NCBI GenBank assembly: GCA_964485405.1
Contig: CAZAJG010000010.1
Location: forward strand, 39,463 to 103,462
DNA length: 64,000 bases
Direction of reading: 5' to 3'
Origin: CAKZNE01 sp964485405
GTDB lineage: Bacteria; Bacteroidota; Bacteroidia; Flavobacteriales; Schleiferiaceae
Shown here: one piece after another, positions 52,590 through 61,806 of the stretch
How the letters are laid out: each line of letters starts with the position of its first letter
Position numbering within the stretch: the first letter of the stretch is position 1
The notes under the pieces: generated by a model
The model's input: the letters and a program-made list of their open reading frames with translations, nothing else
The model's database searches: none
Told to the model about the DNA's origin: nothing
Position numbers and translations under genes: made by a program

Positions 52590-54167
52590 TTACAAATCCT
52601 CCTCCATTACTTCCGCTGGTACTGGTTCAGGTTTTCTCTGATCGATCAGCGGTAATGAGATATATTCGAGTTCGTTGTCATAGTCTTCATTGACTACTTC
52701 TACAGGTTTTATGTGGCTTCTCCGTCTCAGCCAAAAGCTGTAGAGATATGGAAACATTTGGAGTACGCCAACGGGATAATTACCGTGATGAAACAGAGCG
52801 GTATTGAGTGGGAGTTGGGTAATTTCCTGAGCAGAAAGTACAGGTCGAATAGACTCTTGAAGTTCCCCTTTATGATCGGTATAGGTACGATGGGTATCTC
52901 CAATTAGGCGTTCAAGGTGTTGAGCGGTTTCGAGGGATTGTTTGGGTAAGTACAAAACACTGTCAATTCCTCCAGATATGATGGATGTGGTTTTGGCTTG
53001 ACCAAGGAGCATATTCATCTGCTGGATATCCTGAACGACCAACATCATAAACGCTCTTTTCTTCCGACAAGTCGTAATGATATTCACAAATTCAGGCAAT
53101 TCGGCTATGCCAGAATTGGCGAATTCTTCTAACAAAAACATGATACTCAAATCACCACGGGAAGGTGTTTTCATGGCCTCTTTGAAAAGGAAATGATAAA
53201 TCAACATAATGAGGTGCTTATAATGGGCAAGTTCCTCGGGTGGAGTCTTGATATAAAGTATGGTCGGTTTCTCCCGGAGCTGTCGAAAGTGGAACGTGGA
53301 GCGCGCAGTGAGTTTGGCAACAGCCGGATCAGCAAAGATAGCGGTGGCCGCAGCAGCCGTAGTGAGGATATTTTTCCGAAGAGATGGGCTTGATTTTAAA
53401 AAGCTCACATATTCGTCAAAAGATCGGAGGTCAAGATAGTCAACGGCCAGCTCTGACAGGCGTTCTCCGTCTTCGCCAAACGACATCAGCAAGTGCCTGA
53501 GGTTCGCCAAGTTTCGACAAGCTTCATCGGGTTGATTAACGACCATTTTAAGCAGAGGTTTCATCGAGGAGCCCGCACTAATATTCCAAAAAGCCGCATT
53601 ATCACCTCCCAGACCTAGAGAATTACGCACAATCATGCTAATAACTTTGTCTATATCAGTTTTGTCCTCAACATAATCCAGCGGGTTGATACAATCCGAT
53701 TGCTCAGGATTTCCCAGATTTAAAACACGGATATCGTAGCCTTGCGAGGCGAGGTAACCACTGGTTTTTTCAAAGAGCTCACCCGGATCGACCACCACCG
53801 CACTATGACCCTGTAGGCGTAGCAAATTTGGGATTACACTGTTGACCGATTTCCCTGATCCGGTCCGTCCTACTACGAGCATATTGGAGTAGCTTTTATT
53901 GAGCGAAAGGTGGTCCCGACCATTGACCACAAAGCCGCGATGCCAGGGCAAAAAATAGCGGAACCAGCGCAACCATTTAACGCGGCTCCACCACGGTTGT
54001 TTTTTGAGCAGGCGCTTGTGTTGTGTCCAACTCATTAAACGATTCCCATACAGGGGTTTCTGGGTTAAAAAATTTAAGATATTCATAGTGAAAATGAGTA
54101 TTAAAAGAATGAGACTTATCAAAAAGAGCATGCAAAAAATGAGATGAGAAAAACGTACTCTCTTCAT
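52590..54167 (-). CDS. VirD4/TraG-like coupling protein
   Basis: I start at the ATG at 54167 (the frame opens at 54311) because MKRVRFSHLIFCMLFLISLI gives the expected N-terminal TM anchor. The 525-residue protein has Walker A GRTGSGKS, Walker B-like IMFLLEEFANSG and the QDIQQM motif, as in type IV coupling proteins that link the relaxosome to a secretion channel. It ends 149 bp before the MobC start, with the hairpin region between. The presence of a coupling protein without T4SS genes is usual for mobilizable elements. Confidence 0.86.
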   Translation of the reverse strand: MKRVRFSHLIFCMLFLISLILLILIFTMNILNFLTQKPLYGNRLMSWTQHKRLLKKQPWWSRVKWLRWFRYFLPWHRGFVVNGRDHLSLNKSYSNMLVVGRTGSGKSVNSVIPNLLRLQGHSAVVVDPGELFEKTSGYLASQGYDIRVLNLGNPEQSDCINPLDYVEDKTDIDKVISMIVRNSLGLGGDNAAFWNISAGSSMKPLLKMVVNQPDEACRNLANLRHLLMSFGEDGERLSELAVDYLDLRSFDEYVSFLKSSPSLRKNILTTAAAATAIFADPAVAKLTARSTFHFRQLREKPTILYIKTPPEELAHYKHLIMLIYHFLFKEAMKTPSRGDLSIMFLLEEFANSGIAELPEFVNIITTCRKKRAFMMLVVQDIQQMNMLLGQAKTTSIISGGIDSVLYLPKQSLETAQHLERLIGDTHRTYTDHKGELQESIRPVLSAQEITQLPLNTALFHHGNYPVGVLQMFPYLYSFWLRRRSHIKPVEVVNEDYDNELEYISLPLIDQRKPEPVPAEVMEEDL

Positions 54168-54247
54168 GTTTGAAGAGGGCGAAGGGTGAGCTGTTTTAAC
54201 ACAGCTCACTGATTCTGACCAAATTTTTCTGCTTTTTTTTTTGCGAT

Positions 54248-54394
54248 TTATTGCGTTGGACAAGCCTGTAAAAAGGCATCTACTTGCAAGCGTCCAATCT
54301 GATACAACCATGATCTGATTTGTTCCGCTTCTTCACGACTATATTGCCGTTCGCCTTTATTAAGAATCGTCAAACATTTGTCTATTGGAATCAT
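54248..54394 (-). CDS. Small protein, 48 aa
   Basis: A 48-codon ORF from ATG 54394 to TAA 54248 encodes MIPIDKCLTILNKGERQYSR and on, with helical EEAEQIRSWLYQIGRLQVDAFL. It lies in the gap between the coupling protein gene and the next small gene on the same strand, where the extended frame of the coupling gene would overlap it in another frame. Coding character and spacing (17 bp to the upstream gene) support it as real. Function unknown. Confidence 0.55.
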   Translation of the reverse strand: MIPIDKCLTILNKGERQYSREEAEQIRSWLYQIGRLQVDAFLQACPTQ

Positions 54395-54411
54395 GACTGA
54401 AAGGAATCGGT

Positions 54412-54663
54412 TTAAATGTGAGTACGAAGCATTTCAAAGTGGAGGTCTACTGCCCACAGCGGCCAATACAAACCGTACTTCACCAGTTTTTTATTGATCC
54501 GTTCTTGTTTCTGGCTGGCTTTTTTATCCACGCGTAACCATCGTTTCGAAAAAGGATCGTGTTTATCACGCACCAACCAAATACTTTTGAGTAATTGAAA
54601 ATCATCCAAAATTTCTTGATGTTTGGGGTCAATCGCTTCTAAAGGAAGTTGAATATCGATCAT
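54412..54663 (-). CDS. Small hypothetical protein, 83 aa
   Basis: A basic, helical 83-residue protein (MIDIQLPLEAIDPKHQEILD ... KKLVKYGLYWPLWAVDLHFEML) on the same strand and 10 bp after the large membrane protein gene. No family is recognised. Confidence 0.55.
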   Translation of the reverse strand: MIDIQLPLEAIDPKHQEILDDFQLLKSIWLVRDKHDPFSKRWLRVDKKASQKQERINKKLVKYGLYWPLWAVDLHFEMLRTHI

Positions 54664-54673
54664 ATCTCAAGAT

Positions 54674-56731
54674 TTAAAGATTGGCTTTGATAGTGAGTTG
54701 AGCGCCTTTTTCTTCCAAGAGTTCACGGTAGATATTTTGGCTGATCCGTACCCATTCATCCGTGTCCGTTTGAGGCTCATGGACAATTGTGATCGGGATA
54801 TTTGATACATCCGGTAAAGCACAATCCTTTTTCAATATTTCCCGGATTTTCTGCGGGTTCTGTTTCAGGTCTTGTTCACCTTGCGCGCTATAGACAGAAA
54901 AAGTACGCACATCATTTTCCAACAAATCACTCAGAATTAAGACTTGATGTTCACTATTGGTATCCGCAGCTATTTCTTGGAGCAATCGGCAAATCGGATA
55001 GTACAAACGAGACTGCTGATATGCACTGTTGTGATCGCTGATGGCGTGCAGAATCAAACTGTCAATCGCGTGTTGAAAGGCTTGTTTTTTCTCTGCTTTT
55101 TCATTGGGGTTGGTCAGCATATGACTACGTTTCCACGTGGTTATATACCGTCTCGTGAGACTGATATCGCGTAAGACAATAATTTCCACAATCTTTTGCG
55201 GTGGATCGAGTAATTGACGATCGGTGTTGAGCATGGCTATGATCCCTGCCGATATTTCGGCTGGGGTGTAGTGAACACTTTCAGTGACGTCAATCAACAC
55301 ACTAACCTTTTGACTTTTCATAGGATTGACCTTGCTTTTATAGCAACCCGTCAAACTCAGACTCAAGGCCAAAAGGAGAGCGGCGCCCGCTTTGGCCAGT
55401 TTGTTGGCTTGGCCGTTCTTTTGAGGAGTCGTTTTGGATTGTGGTGAAACCTTTTGTGGAATTGGCTTTTGAAAGTAGAGTTTCAAAGGCGGTAATGGGT
55501 TTGACCAATACTGCGGTCTTCCTGAAGTGCGATGACGATAATTTGCTTGGCGGAAACGGTGAATATTGGCCTCGTAAATAGCCACAATACGGTTTTCTAT
55601 GGCTGCAGAATAGTTGTACAAACTTTCATAGAGATCGCGTTTGTAAGTCAACTCCCCCAAAAGCGGGTGCATATCATATTCTGCTTGTTCAATACGGGCA
55701 CTGTGAGCTTCTGAGAGCCTTTTGTTTTCGGCTTCGTGTTCCAGTTGCAGTTTTTGGAGTTGCTGGTGCAGTTGTTTGATTTCTTTCCGGCATTGCCTTT
55801 GAGCGCGCAACAGTCGTTTGCGTTCCTGAACGGCTTCTTTATTTTTTGGATGAAAGAAAAAAGAGGTTATCAGAGCCGCTAACCACAAGAGATAGTTCAT
55901 AGCCCCAAAAAATCCTAGTAAAATGATATTTTCTTCACCTGCGCGCATTTTAGAAGTGAAATAGAACAAAGCTAACACCAATACATGCGAGCCGACTAGA
56001 GCCATGATTGTATTCCATCGATTGACGCTTTGTTTGGCAAAAATTCCCACGTAGTGCGCAAGCACACACATAGCCGCACTCAAACCGACTGTAATCAAAG
56101 CGGTCAAAATCAGATTGTGCCCAAGGCTCAAGAAAAGAGAAAAATTAAGCGGGATTTCTCCTACAAAAATAACAAATAGAATGGCAAAATAGGCCGCTTT
56201 TGAAAAACCATAAGAGGCATCCTTGCTCACATTTTGCAAATTCTGTTGGGCATTATTTTGCTCACTTTCTTTCGCGGTGATTTGCTGCTGAATGTTATCG
56301 TATTGCGACTGATGCGCTTCTTCTCGTTTTTGGGATGCTTCGGTTTCTTCATCCCGAATTTTATCAATTTTAATCTGGGTTCTCGAATCAGTAACGATTC
56401 CTAAGCGGTCAATTTCGCTTTCCGTGTGTTTGATTTCTTCGCTTTGCGAAGTGAGTTTCCCGCCCAGAATGGATTTGTTTTTTTCTATAACATCTTGACA
56501 TTTACGTGCCATCGAATCTTCATGCGGAGTGCAAACCTCGTCCGTTTCCAAAGGCAAATTTTGACGAGCAAGTTTCTCCCCCTCATCCGTACTGCTTTTG
56601 TTTAACTCAGTATCTAAATTTTTTACTGATTTTTCAATTTCTGGATCTTTATAGGTAGTAACCACTACTAGGGGTTGTTTTTTGGAAAAGCGGTTGCGTT
56701 GCTTTCCCGTGAAAAAGTCTATAATCTTCAT
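54674..56731 (-). CDS. Coiled-coil, multi-TM protein with C-terminal vWA-like domain
   Basis: The 685-residue protein has a charged N-terminal half with coiled coil (about 25-175), four TM helices (about 180-290), another coiled coil (about 295-350), then an internal hydrophobic segment resembling a lipoprotein signal (AKAGAALLLALSLSLTGC, Cys near 460). The C-terminal part has SVLIDVTESVH and VLILSDLLEND, a von Willebrand A-like DxT/SxS pattern. It looks like a fusion of a membrane module to a formerly separate lipoprotein-like vWA module. A role in transfer or membrane sensing is possible. Confidence 0.65.
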   Translation of the reverse strand: MKIIDFFTGKQRNRFSKKQPLVVVTTYKDPEIEKSVKNLDTELNKSSTDEGEKLARQNLPLETDEVCTPHEDSMARKCQDVIEKNKSILGGKLTSQSEEIKHTESEIDRLGIVTDSRTQIKIDKIRDEETEASQKREEAHQSQYDNIQQQITAKESEQNNAQQNLQNVSKDASYGFSKAAYFAILFVIFVGEIPLNFSLFLSLGHNLILTALITVGLSAAMCVLAHYVGIFAKQSVNRWNTIMALVGSHVLVLALFYFTSKMRAGEENIILLGFFGAMNYLLWLAALITSFFFHPKNKEAVQERKRLLRAQRQCRKEIKQLHQQLQKLQLEHEAENKRLSEAHSARIEQAEYDMHPLLGELTYKRDLYESLYNYSAAIENRIVAIYEANIHRFRQANYRHRTSGRPQYWSNPLPPLKLYFQKPIPQKVSPQSKTTPQKNGQANKLAKAGAALLLALSLSLTGCYKSKVNPMKSQKVSVLIDVTESVHYTPAEISAGIIAMLNTDRQLLDPPQKIVEIIVLRDISLTRRYITTWKRSHMLTNPNEKAEKKQAFQHAIDSLILHAISDHNSAYQQSRLYYPICRLLQEIAADTNSEHQVLILSDLLENDVRTFSVYSAQGEQDLKQNPQKIREILKKDCALPDVSNIPITIVHEPQTDTDEWVRISQNIYRELLEEKGAQLTIKANL

Positions 56732-56806
56732 AGCGTTGTTTTGAAGTTTGTGAAGCTTTCCCTCGCCAAATTGCTAGGGAAAGCGGATTTTGATTTCAAT
56801 TGTGAT

Positions 56807-57079
56807 TTATGCTAGGCCGTGAATAATGGCGAGATGACAGTTCGTTTTTCGTTTTTGCTCATCTTTTTTGGCTAGATTTTCCATGAACTCCTTGGCCTTA
56901 TTATAATCTTGAGTTATAAATAAAGGGGAATCCCATTTGATTTCTGAGTCCAATACTAAAAACCTTGCTATTGCCTCATCTGCGCGCAGGACATATTTCC
57001 CCAGGTGGAGTTCGTGTTTTGGCACGTGTGCCATGCGGTAACGGTCGCGATTCCATCGCACTGAATAAGAATTTCCCAT
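56807..57079 (-). CDS. Small hypothetical protein, 90 aa
   Basis: A basic 90-residue protein (YSVRWNRDRYRMAHVPKHELHLGKYVLRADEAIARF) with a Lys-rich helical end (YNKAKEFMENLAKKDEQKRKTN). It lies 75 bp upstream of the large membrane protein gene. No family is recognised; a DNA-binding accessory role is conceivable from charge only. Confidence 0.5.
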   Translation of the reverse strand: MGNSYSVRWNRDRYRMAHVPKHELHLGKYVLRADEAIARFLVLDSEIKWDSPLFITQDYNKAKEFMENLAKKDEQKRKTNCHLAIIHGLA

Positions 57080-57234
57080 CTCATTTTGTTTTTTAATTAT
57101 TATTTAAAATGAAATCGAAAACGGTGCACCTCATTCGATCTTGGTACAAACGTATCATCCTCTAGACGTGATTCCTAGCGATTTTATCTTGATTTTTCAG
57201 GGATTTTTTACCGATTTTTAGACTTACATGATCC

Positions 57235-57666
57235 CTATCGATCTGGACTAAAGAAATCCTCAGTAATAACATGTCCACCACGGATAATGTTTTTGGCCGT
57301 CACGTCTCTCAACTTTCTGTATTTCAAAACCTCACCATCATATAAATGCTTTGAAACATGATAGTCCACATTGGGACGTTTGATTGATCCATATGTATGG
57401 TCTTGAGATTGATTGACCTTCAAAAGAGTTCGTGTAGTAAGGTCATAGAATAATTGCTCATGATACAACCCAAAATAATCTAATGAAGCATTTCCAAATA
57501 TTGCCTTTTTGTGCATTATTACTTCAAAAATTTTATTTCGAATCTCCGTGACACCTCTTTCTCCAATTACTTCAAACGCTTCTTGGCTAATTGTGGCCTC
57601 ACCGTCAAACAAACATAAACCGGATAGGCGGTTGGGAACGTAGACCAATCTATCTAGCTTGTTCAT
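57235..57666 (-). CDS. Hypothetical protein, 143 aa, divergent from the TPR gene
   Basis: A 143-residue protein with an alpha/beta pattern (LVYVPNRLSGLCLFDGEATISQEAFEVIGERGVTEIRNKIFEV). The intergenic distance to the divergent TPR gene is only 36 bp. No family is recognised. The Y-V-P-N start resembles the MVYVPNDF start of the small protein at 47742-47936, a weak hint of relationship between element-borne small proteins. Confidence 0.5.
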   Translation of the reverse strand: MNKLDRLVYVPNRLSGLCLFDGEATISQEAFEVIGERGVTEIRNKIFEVIMHKKAIFGNASLDYFGLYHEQLFYDLTTRTLLKVNQSQDHTYGSIKRPNVDYHVSKHLYDGEVLKYRKLRDVTAKNIIRGGHVITEDFFSPDR

Positions 57667-57702
57667 TATATTTACTGAAACACTCTAGAAAACTCCTCAG
57701 GT

Positions 57703-60528
57703 ATGTCAAATGAAAAGTCATTTTATGACTATGTTATTCTGTTACAAACAGCCGTTCAAGATGAAGTCTCCAATCAGGGAAACAAGTCTACGGTGGCAAA
57801 TCATATCCATAAGACTATTGAAACAAATCTCCAAAATCTTGTTGATCAATTCGATGGTACAGTCGACTCTTTAAAGGCTAAATTTCTCCATAAAGATTAC
57901 ATAGACTGTTTAAAAGGTGATATTAAAGTTAATCAATGCGTGCCCAGCATTGGTATAATTACATCATTTTTAGATACAAAATTTGAAAAAGATTCTCAAA
58001 TAAATATCAGCATACGTTTTGACGCAATGGCAGTTTTTCTAGGTTTTGAGGGGTGGCTTGATGGGAAAAATTACCACTTTAATATTCAAGAAAAGTCAAA
58101 ATCCATAATTCAGGATAAGAATGATCAAGCATCAAACAAAGATTTAGATGGAAATAACAGGAACTCAACAAATCATTTCAGTCACTCTGAAGAATTGAAT
58201 TCGATTAACGAATCAATATCTAGGCTTTTTAGTCCCGAATATATTATTAAAAAATCCGAACTCGAATTTAACCAAAGACTAACTAAATGGGTTAATGTCA
58301 AAATAGAATCTTTAGAACACAAATCCCAAAATCGGCCAGACGATCTAATCAATGATCTTTTCGATGAATTATGTGAAGTGCAAAAATTACAGCCACATCA
58401 TCGAATGGAAATTGATAGTATCGTTGACAGAGAAATTGACCCTGCATATGACTGGACTTATAGGGCTATTCTTGCTGACGCCATTAGCCTATCATTGCTT
58501 AACAGTTGGGATAGGTTCAAAGTCAGGTATCTCTGCGAATTAGCGCAATTTACTCATGAAACTATAGTCTCTGAGCGAGCTATTATTGGACTTACAATAG
58601 CCTTATTGGCCTCAATTAATTTACCGAAACTGGATGGAATTAGCCCTTTTAAGCAAACAACCAGTCTTATTCACAATAAACTGAAAAATATCAAAGGATT
58701 GGAAGCTGGTATTTTTGAGACCTTTGATTTTTTAACTTCTAATTTTGAATCATACAACATTTTGCAAAAAAATGAGGAACTCGATTTTTTTCTAGAAAAA
58801 TTGAAATTAAAATATTCATATCAATGGTTTGAACCTTTTAGTCCAAAAGCCTCATACATTTCTGTAGAAAACAATGTACTTAAATCCTCAAGTAACAGTA
58901 TCCATGACTTTTTTCAACTTATTAATAGTTTTATTTATTTGAATCGCTACAAACAAGTTCAATTATTTTTCCAAATAAGGAGCCTTTCCAAAGCTAGATT
59001 AAACGAACTCAAAGTTCATTTTAGAGGTGAGAAAAAAAGGTTAGAAGAACTAGAATCAAGTGTTCCTTACGAATGCATTAAATTTAAATACTCCATACGT
59101 ATCCAGTCCTTTCTCTCATCCTTAGATGAGAATCAAATGAAAAAGCTTCGTTCACTAGTTAATGGTATAAACAAGTTTAATACGGCCGAAAAATTTTCCA
59201 AAGCATTCCCTTATCATCGCTTTTTAAAATACATACATCAATCAGAGAATGACTGGAATCGCTTTAAATTATCAGATTCCAAACAACTCAATGACCTTGG
59301 TTTCATTTTTTTTCAAAACCGGGAGTTAGATAATGCATGGAAGGCCTCGAACGCAGCTGTGAAAATTGATCCTAAAGAGATTGGTAATTGGTTGTTTAGA
59401 GGATTGTTACACACGCATAATAATGATATTCGTAATGCTCTCAAATCAATCAAAATAGCTGCAAGTATTGAATCAGATTATCAAGAAATTTGGATCGTTT
59501 TGGCCTCATATTATTTGAGAATTGAAGATTATGATAGCGTACAAAATTGTATTGAAAAGGCCGATCAAATAGACCCAAACACTTTAGATTTATGGCATAT
59601 TAAAGGTGAGTTACACTCTAAAAAAGGCGAGATAAACCTTGCCTTATCCGCTTTTGAAAAAGCAATAGAATTAAATCCAAGCTCCGTCATGATTTGGGTC
59701 AAAAAAGGAAATATCCACAGAAAGCAAAATGAATTTGAAGAAGCATTAAATGCCTATGATATCGCTACAACTATTGATCCATATTGTGCAGATGCTTGGT
59801 ATGAAAGAGGTATGCTCAACTTGGATAAAAAGATATATTATGCTGCTTTAGATTCTTTTGATGCTGCTACGTCAATCGAGCCCGATAATTCCATCTATTG
59901 GCTTGTAAAAGCTATAACCATGAAAAGAGAAGGGAAAAGTTTTGGCCTTGCGAGAAAGGCTTTTGAGAAAGCTGCTGATCTCGACCCCAATTTCCCTACT
60001 ACTTGGTTTAACAAGGGTTTATTTCATGAAGATATTTTGGAATATGACTTGGCTCTAGAATCTTATAAAAAAGCTACTGAACTTAATTCAAGTTACTTAG
60101 ATGCTTGGGAGGGTCAGAGCATAACATTATTCAAGAGCGGTCAATTTATGGAATGTAAGACAGCTTGTGAGGCCACTCTTCTATTAAATAGGATGTCTAA
60201 AATAGCAAATATGTGCCTCGCCAGTAGTGAGTTTTCTTTGGGTAACTTCGAAAAAGCCTTGAACTATTATAAAAGTAGCTTGGGTTTGTATGAAGATTTT
60301 GAAGAATTCTTTAAGGCATTGAATCGATATTTTTTCTATTTAAAAAAGCACGGCATTACTCCAAATGAGCTAAGAAATCTAAAAGAATCATTAAATAAAC
60401 AGTACATCAGTGATAATAGATCAAAAACAGCGAATGGTATTATCTCAAAAAGAAAATGTTTTCTTTTTAGGAAGAAATTGTTCATCACTCTCTTTAAAAA
60501 AAGTAAGAATCAAAATGGATGTCTGTGA
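57703..60528 (+). CDS. Large TPR-repeat protein
   Basis: The 941-residue protein has an unrecognised N-terminal region (about 1-330) and a C-terminal array of ten or more tetratricopeptide repeats (about 540-890), for example DLWHIKGELHSKKGEINLALSAFEKAIELNPSS and VWVKKGNIHRKQ-type units. TPR arrays bind protein partners. Low GC compared with the mob genes suggests it is a cargo gene acquired separately. Location in a mobile element, next to a small divergent gene, makes an anti-phage or regulatory role possible, but no effector domain is seen. Confidence 0.75.
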   Translation: MSNEKSFYDYVILLQTAVQDEVSNQGNKSTVANHIHKTIETNLQNLVDQFDGTVDSLKAKFLHKDYIDCLKGDIKVNQCVPSIGIITSFLDTKFEKDSQINISIRFDAMAVFLGFEGWLDGKNYHFNIQEKSKSIIQDKNDQASNKDLDGNNRNSTNHFSHSEELNSINESISRLFSPEYIIKKSELEFNQRLTKWVNVKIESLEHKSQNRPDDLINDLFDELCEVQKLQPHHRMEIDSIVDREIDPAYDWTYRAILADAISLSLLNSWDRFKVRYLCELAQFTHETIVSERAIIGLTIALLASINLPKLDGISPFKQTTSLIHNKLKNIKGLEAGIFETFDFLTSNFESYNILQKNEELDFFLEKLKLKYSYQWFEPFSPKASYISVENNVLKSSSNSIHDFFQLINSFIYLNRYKQVQLFFQIRSLSKARLNELKVHFRGEKKRLEELESSVPYECIKFKYSIRIQSFLSSLDENQMKKLRSLVNGINKFNTAEKFSKAFPYHRFLKYIHQSENDWNRFKLSDSKQLNDLGFIFFQNRELDNAWKASNAAVKIDPKEIGNWLFRGLLHTHNNDIRNALKSIKIAASIESDYQEIWIVLASYYLRIEDYDSVQNCIEKADQIDPNTLDLWHIKGELHSKKGEINLALSAFEKAIELNPSSVMIWVKKGNIHRKQNEFEEALNAYDIATTIDPYCADAWYERGMLNLDKKIYYAALDSFDAATSIEPDNSIYWLVKAITMKREGKSFGLARKAFEKAADLDPNFPTTWFNKGLFHEDILEYDLALESYKKATELNSSYLDAWEGQSITLFKSGQFMECKTACEATLLLNRMSKIANMCLASSEFSLGNFEKALNYYKSSLGLYEDFEEFFKALNRYFFYLKKHGITPNELRNLKESLNKQYISDNRSKTANGIISKRKCFLFRKKLFITLFKKSKNQNGCL

Positions 60529-60579
60529 ATGTAAGGTTAGACTTTATATTTATTTTCTCCTAGAGATATATTGTTATTT

Positions 60580-60613
60580 AGAAACCTGAAAATCCAGAGA
60601 TTAACAGGTTTAG
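60580..60613. terminator. Weak hairpin between convergent genes
   Basis: AAACCTG and CAGGTTT form a 7-bp stem with a 16-nt loop between the convergent TPR and XRE genes. No long T-run follows. Confidence 0.35.
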
Positions 60614-60671
60614 ATAACTCATTTAATTCTTTAGCTTCTTGAAAGTTGGCACTTGTAAGGATTAATTATTC

Positions 60672-61073
60672 TTAATCTTTTCTGATATCCTGTAAGATTT
60701 TCAACCGTTGTTCACGATCAGGCAAGGCTTCCAATTCGGATTCATAATTTTTTAGATACCCTTCAATCACCTTGAGCAATGGTTCTCGCTGTAAGGGTTC
60801 CATCTCAAAAATCCGTTTGACTAATTGATCGGCTGGCAAATTGGTCGGGTCAGGATTGCGAAATAGATCACCCATTGATACACCATACACTCCGCATAAT
60901 CGAGTCAACACACCAATCCCTGGATCAAAATCCTGATTTTCCAGTTTGGCAATTTGGGTTTGTTTCATCCCCAACTGATCGGCTACCTGTGCTTGCGTCA
61001 AGCCAAAACTTTTGCGCAGCCTACGCAGATTTTGCCGGACAATTTCCCGGTATTCTCCTTCGCTTTGTGCCAT
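60672..61073 (-). CDS. XRE-family HTH transcriptional regulator
   Basis: The 133-residue protein has an N-terminal HTH_3 domain (about 8-65; LRRLRKSFGLTQAQVADQLGMKQTQIAKLENQDFDPGIGVLTRL) and a helical C-terminal region (RIFEMEPLQREPLLKVIEGYLKNYESELEAL) for dimerisation. It is divergent from the tandem small-gene array, so it may repress that array and itself from the shared region 61074-61180, like phage- or ICE-type repressors. Confidence 0.85.
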   Translation of the reverse strand: MAQSEGEYREIVRQNLRRLRKSFGLTQAQVADQLGMKQTQIAKLENQDFDPGIGVLTRLCGVYGVSMGDLFRNPDPTNLPADQLVKRIFEMEPLQREPLLKVIEGYLKNYESELEALPDREQRLKILQDIRKD

Positions 61074-61099
61074 AGGTTCAAAAATACACGGGATTTTTT

Positions 61100-61117
61100 A
61101 AAAGTACTAAAGTATTA
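61100..61117. promoter_or_regulatory. Candidate XRE operator
   Basis: AAAGTACTAAAGTATTA contains AAAGTA twice, 8 bp apart, in the shared upstream region of the XRE gene and the array. A repressor site here would block both directions. Confidence 0.35.
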
Positions 61118-61136
61118 TTTTTTAGAACTTTTTCGT

Positions 61137-61144
61137 TATATTTG
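61137..61144 (+). promoter_or_regulatory. Candidate -7 box for the small-protein array
   Basis: TATATTTG matches the Bacteroidota TAnnTTTG consensus about 37 bp upstream of the ATG at 61181, just downstream of the operator-like repeat. Confidence 0.45.
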
Positions 61145-61180
61145 ATTGAATTTAGAATTTTTAGAAACTTAAAAAACTCC

Positions 61181-61474
61181 ATGTCAGTAGTTCCGAAAAA
61201 TCACGAAGTTCCCCAGTGCAGCATGTGCAAAGGCTCAGGCACTTGTGATGTTTGTGAGGGGAGAGGAATTGTCTACCGTGAAGACATGTATGGAAACATG
61301 CAGGAAATTGGTACTTGTACTCATTGTAGCCAAAAACAAGGTCGTTGCATGTATTGTCATGGCTCCGGTCATAAACCTGGACACAATCGAGTTCCACCCG
61401 AGTATTATCGCAGAAAGGAACGGTTGGCAAATCTTCGAACACAGAGAGAGCAAAAATTAACGATCAAACGATAA
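61181..61474 (+). CDS. Small zinc-finger protein with DnaJ-like CxxC pairs, first gene of array
   Basis: From the ATG at 61181 (the frame opens at 61142), the 97-residue protein has four CxxC pairs (CSMCKGSGTCDVCEGRG, CTHCSQKQ, CMYCHGSG), some with the CxxCxGxG pattern of DnaJ zinc domains, so it binds zinc. It ends in KLTIKR, a tail like those of the following genes. No J domain is present. It opens the tandem array of small genes and is only 4 bp from the next. Confidence 0.7.
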   Translation: MSVVPKNHEVPQCSMCKGSGTCDVCEGRGIVYREDMYGNMQEIGTCTHCSQKQGRCMYCHGSGHKPGHNRVPPEYYRRKERLANLRTQREQKLTIKR

Positions 61475-61478
61475 GAGT

Positions 61479-61802
61479 ATGACGAACAAAGACGAAGCCA
61501 TGAAAGCGGTAGATCGGATCATGAAAGACACGAAAGAACCGCATTTAAAAAAAATGCGGGAAAAAAGTTTGTTTTCACTCGGCTGGGATATTTCCCAGAA
61601 CAAAATTGAATTTCCTCAAAAAGAGATCTATCACTATTTCTTACGGAGCAATCCATCTCATGAAGCGTTTAACTGCGTTCAAAATTTTCTAGACGGCTAC
61701 AATGATGGTTTACGGGATCGGAAAAGCAGAGAACTCAGTCGTATTCGTCTCCAACACGATCAAAAAAATCTCGAAAGAAAAGCTCAACAACTTGAACGCT
61801 AA
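61479..61802 (+). CDS. Small array protein 1 (107 aa)
   Basis: A charged helical protein. Near its end it has FLDGYNDGLRDRKSRELSRI followed by a Lys/Gln-rich tail ending QQLER. The G-(x)3-GL-(x)n-(R/K)R-pattern is shared with the next genes. Spacing to the zinc-finger gene is 4 bp and to the next 4 bp. Function unknown. Confidence 0.6.
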   Translation: MTNKDEAMKAVDRIMKDTKEPHLKKMREKSLFSLGWDISQNKIEFPQKEIYHYFLRSNPSHEAFNCVQNFLDGYNDGLRDRKSRELSRIRLQHDQKNLERKAQQLER

Positions 61803-61806
61803 AACT

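Noticed and set aside
52274..52693. 139-codon plus-strand ORF over the oriT candidate
   Set aside because: It lies opposite the MobC and coupling-protein genes and crosses the hairpins; it is a shadow frame.
61702..61806. Upstream extension of small array protein 2
   Set aside because: The longer frame overlaps the preceding gene by 100 bp; the ATG at 61807 gives regular spacing and similarity with the other array members.
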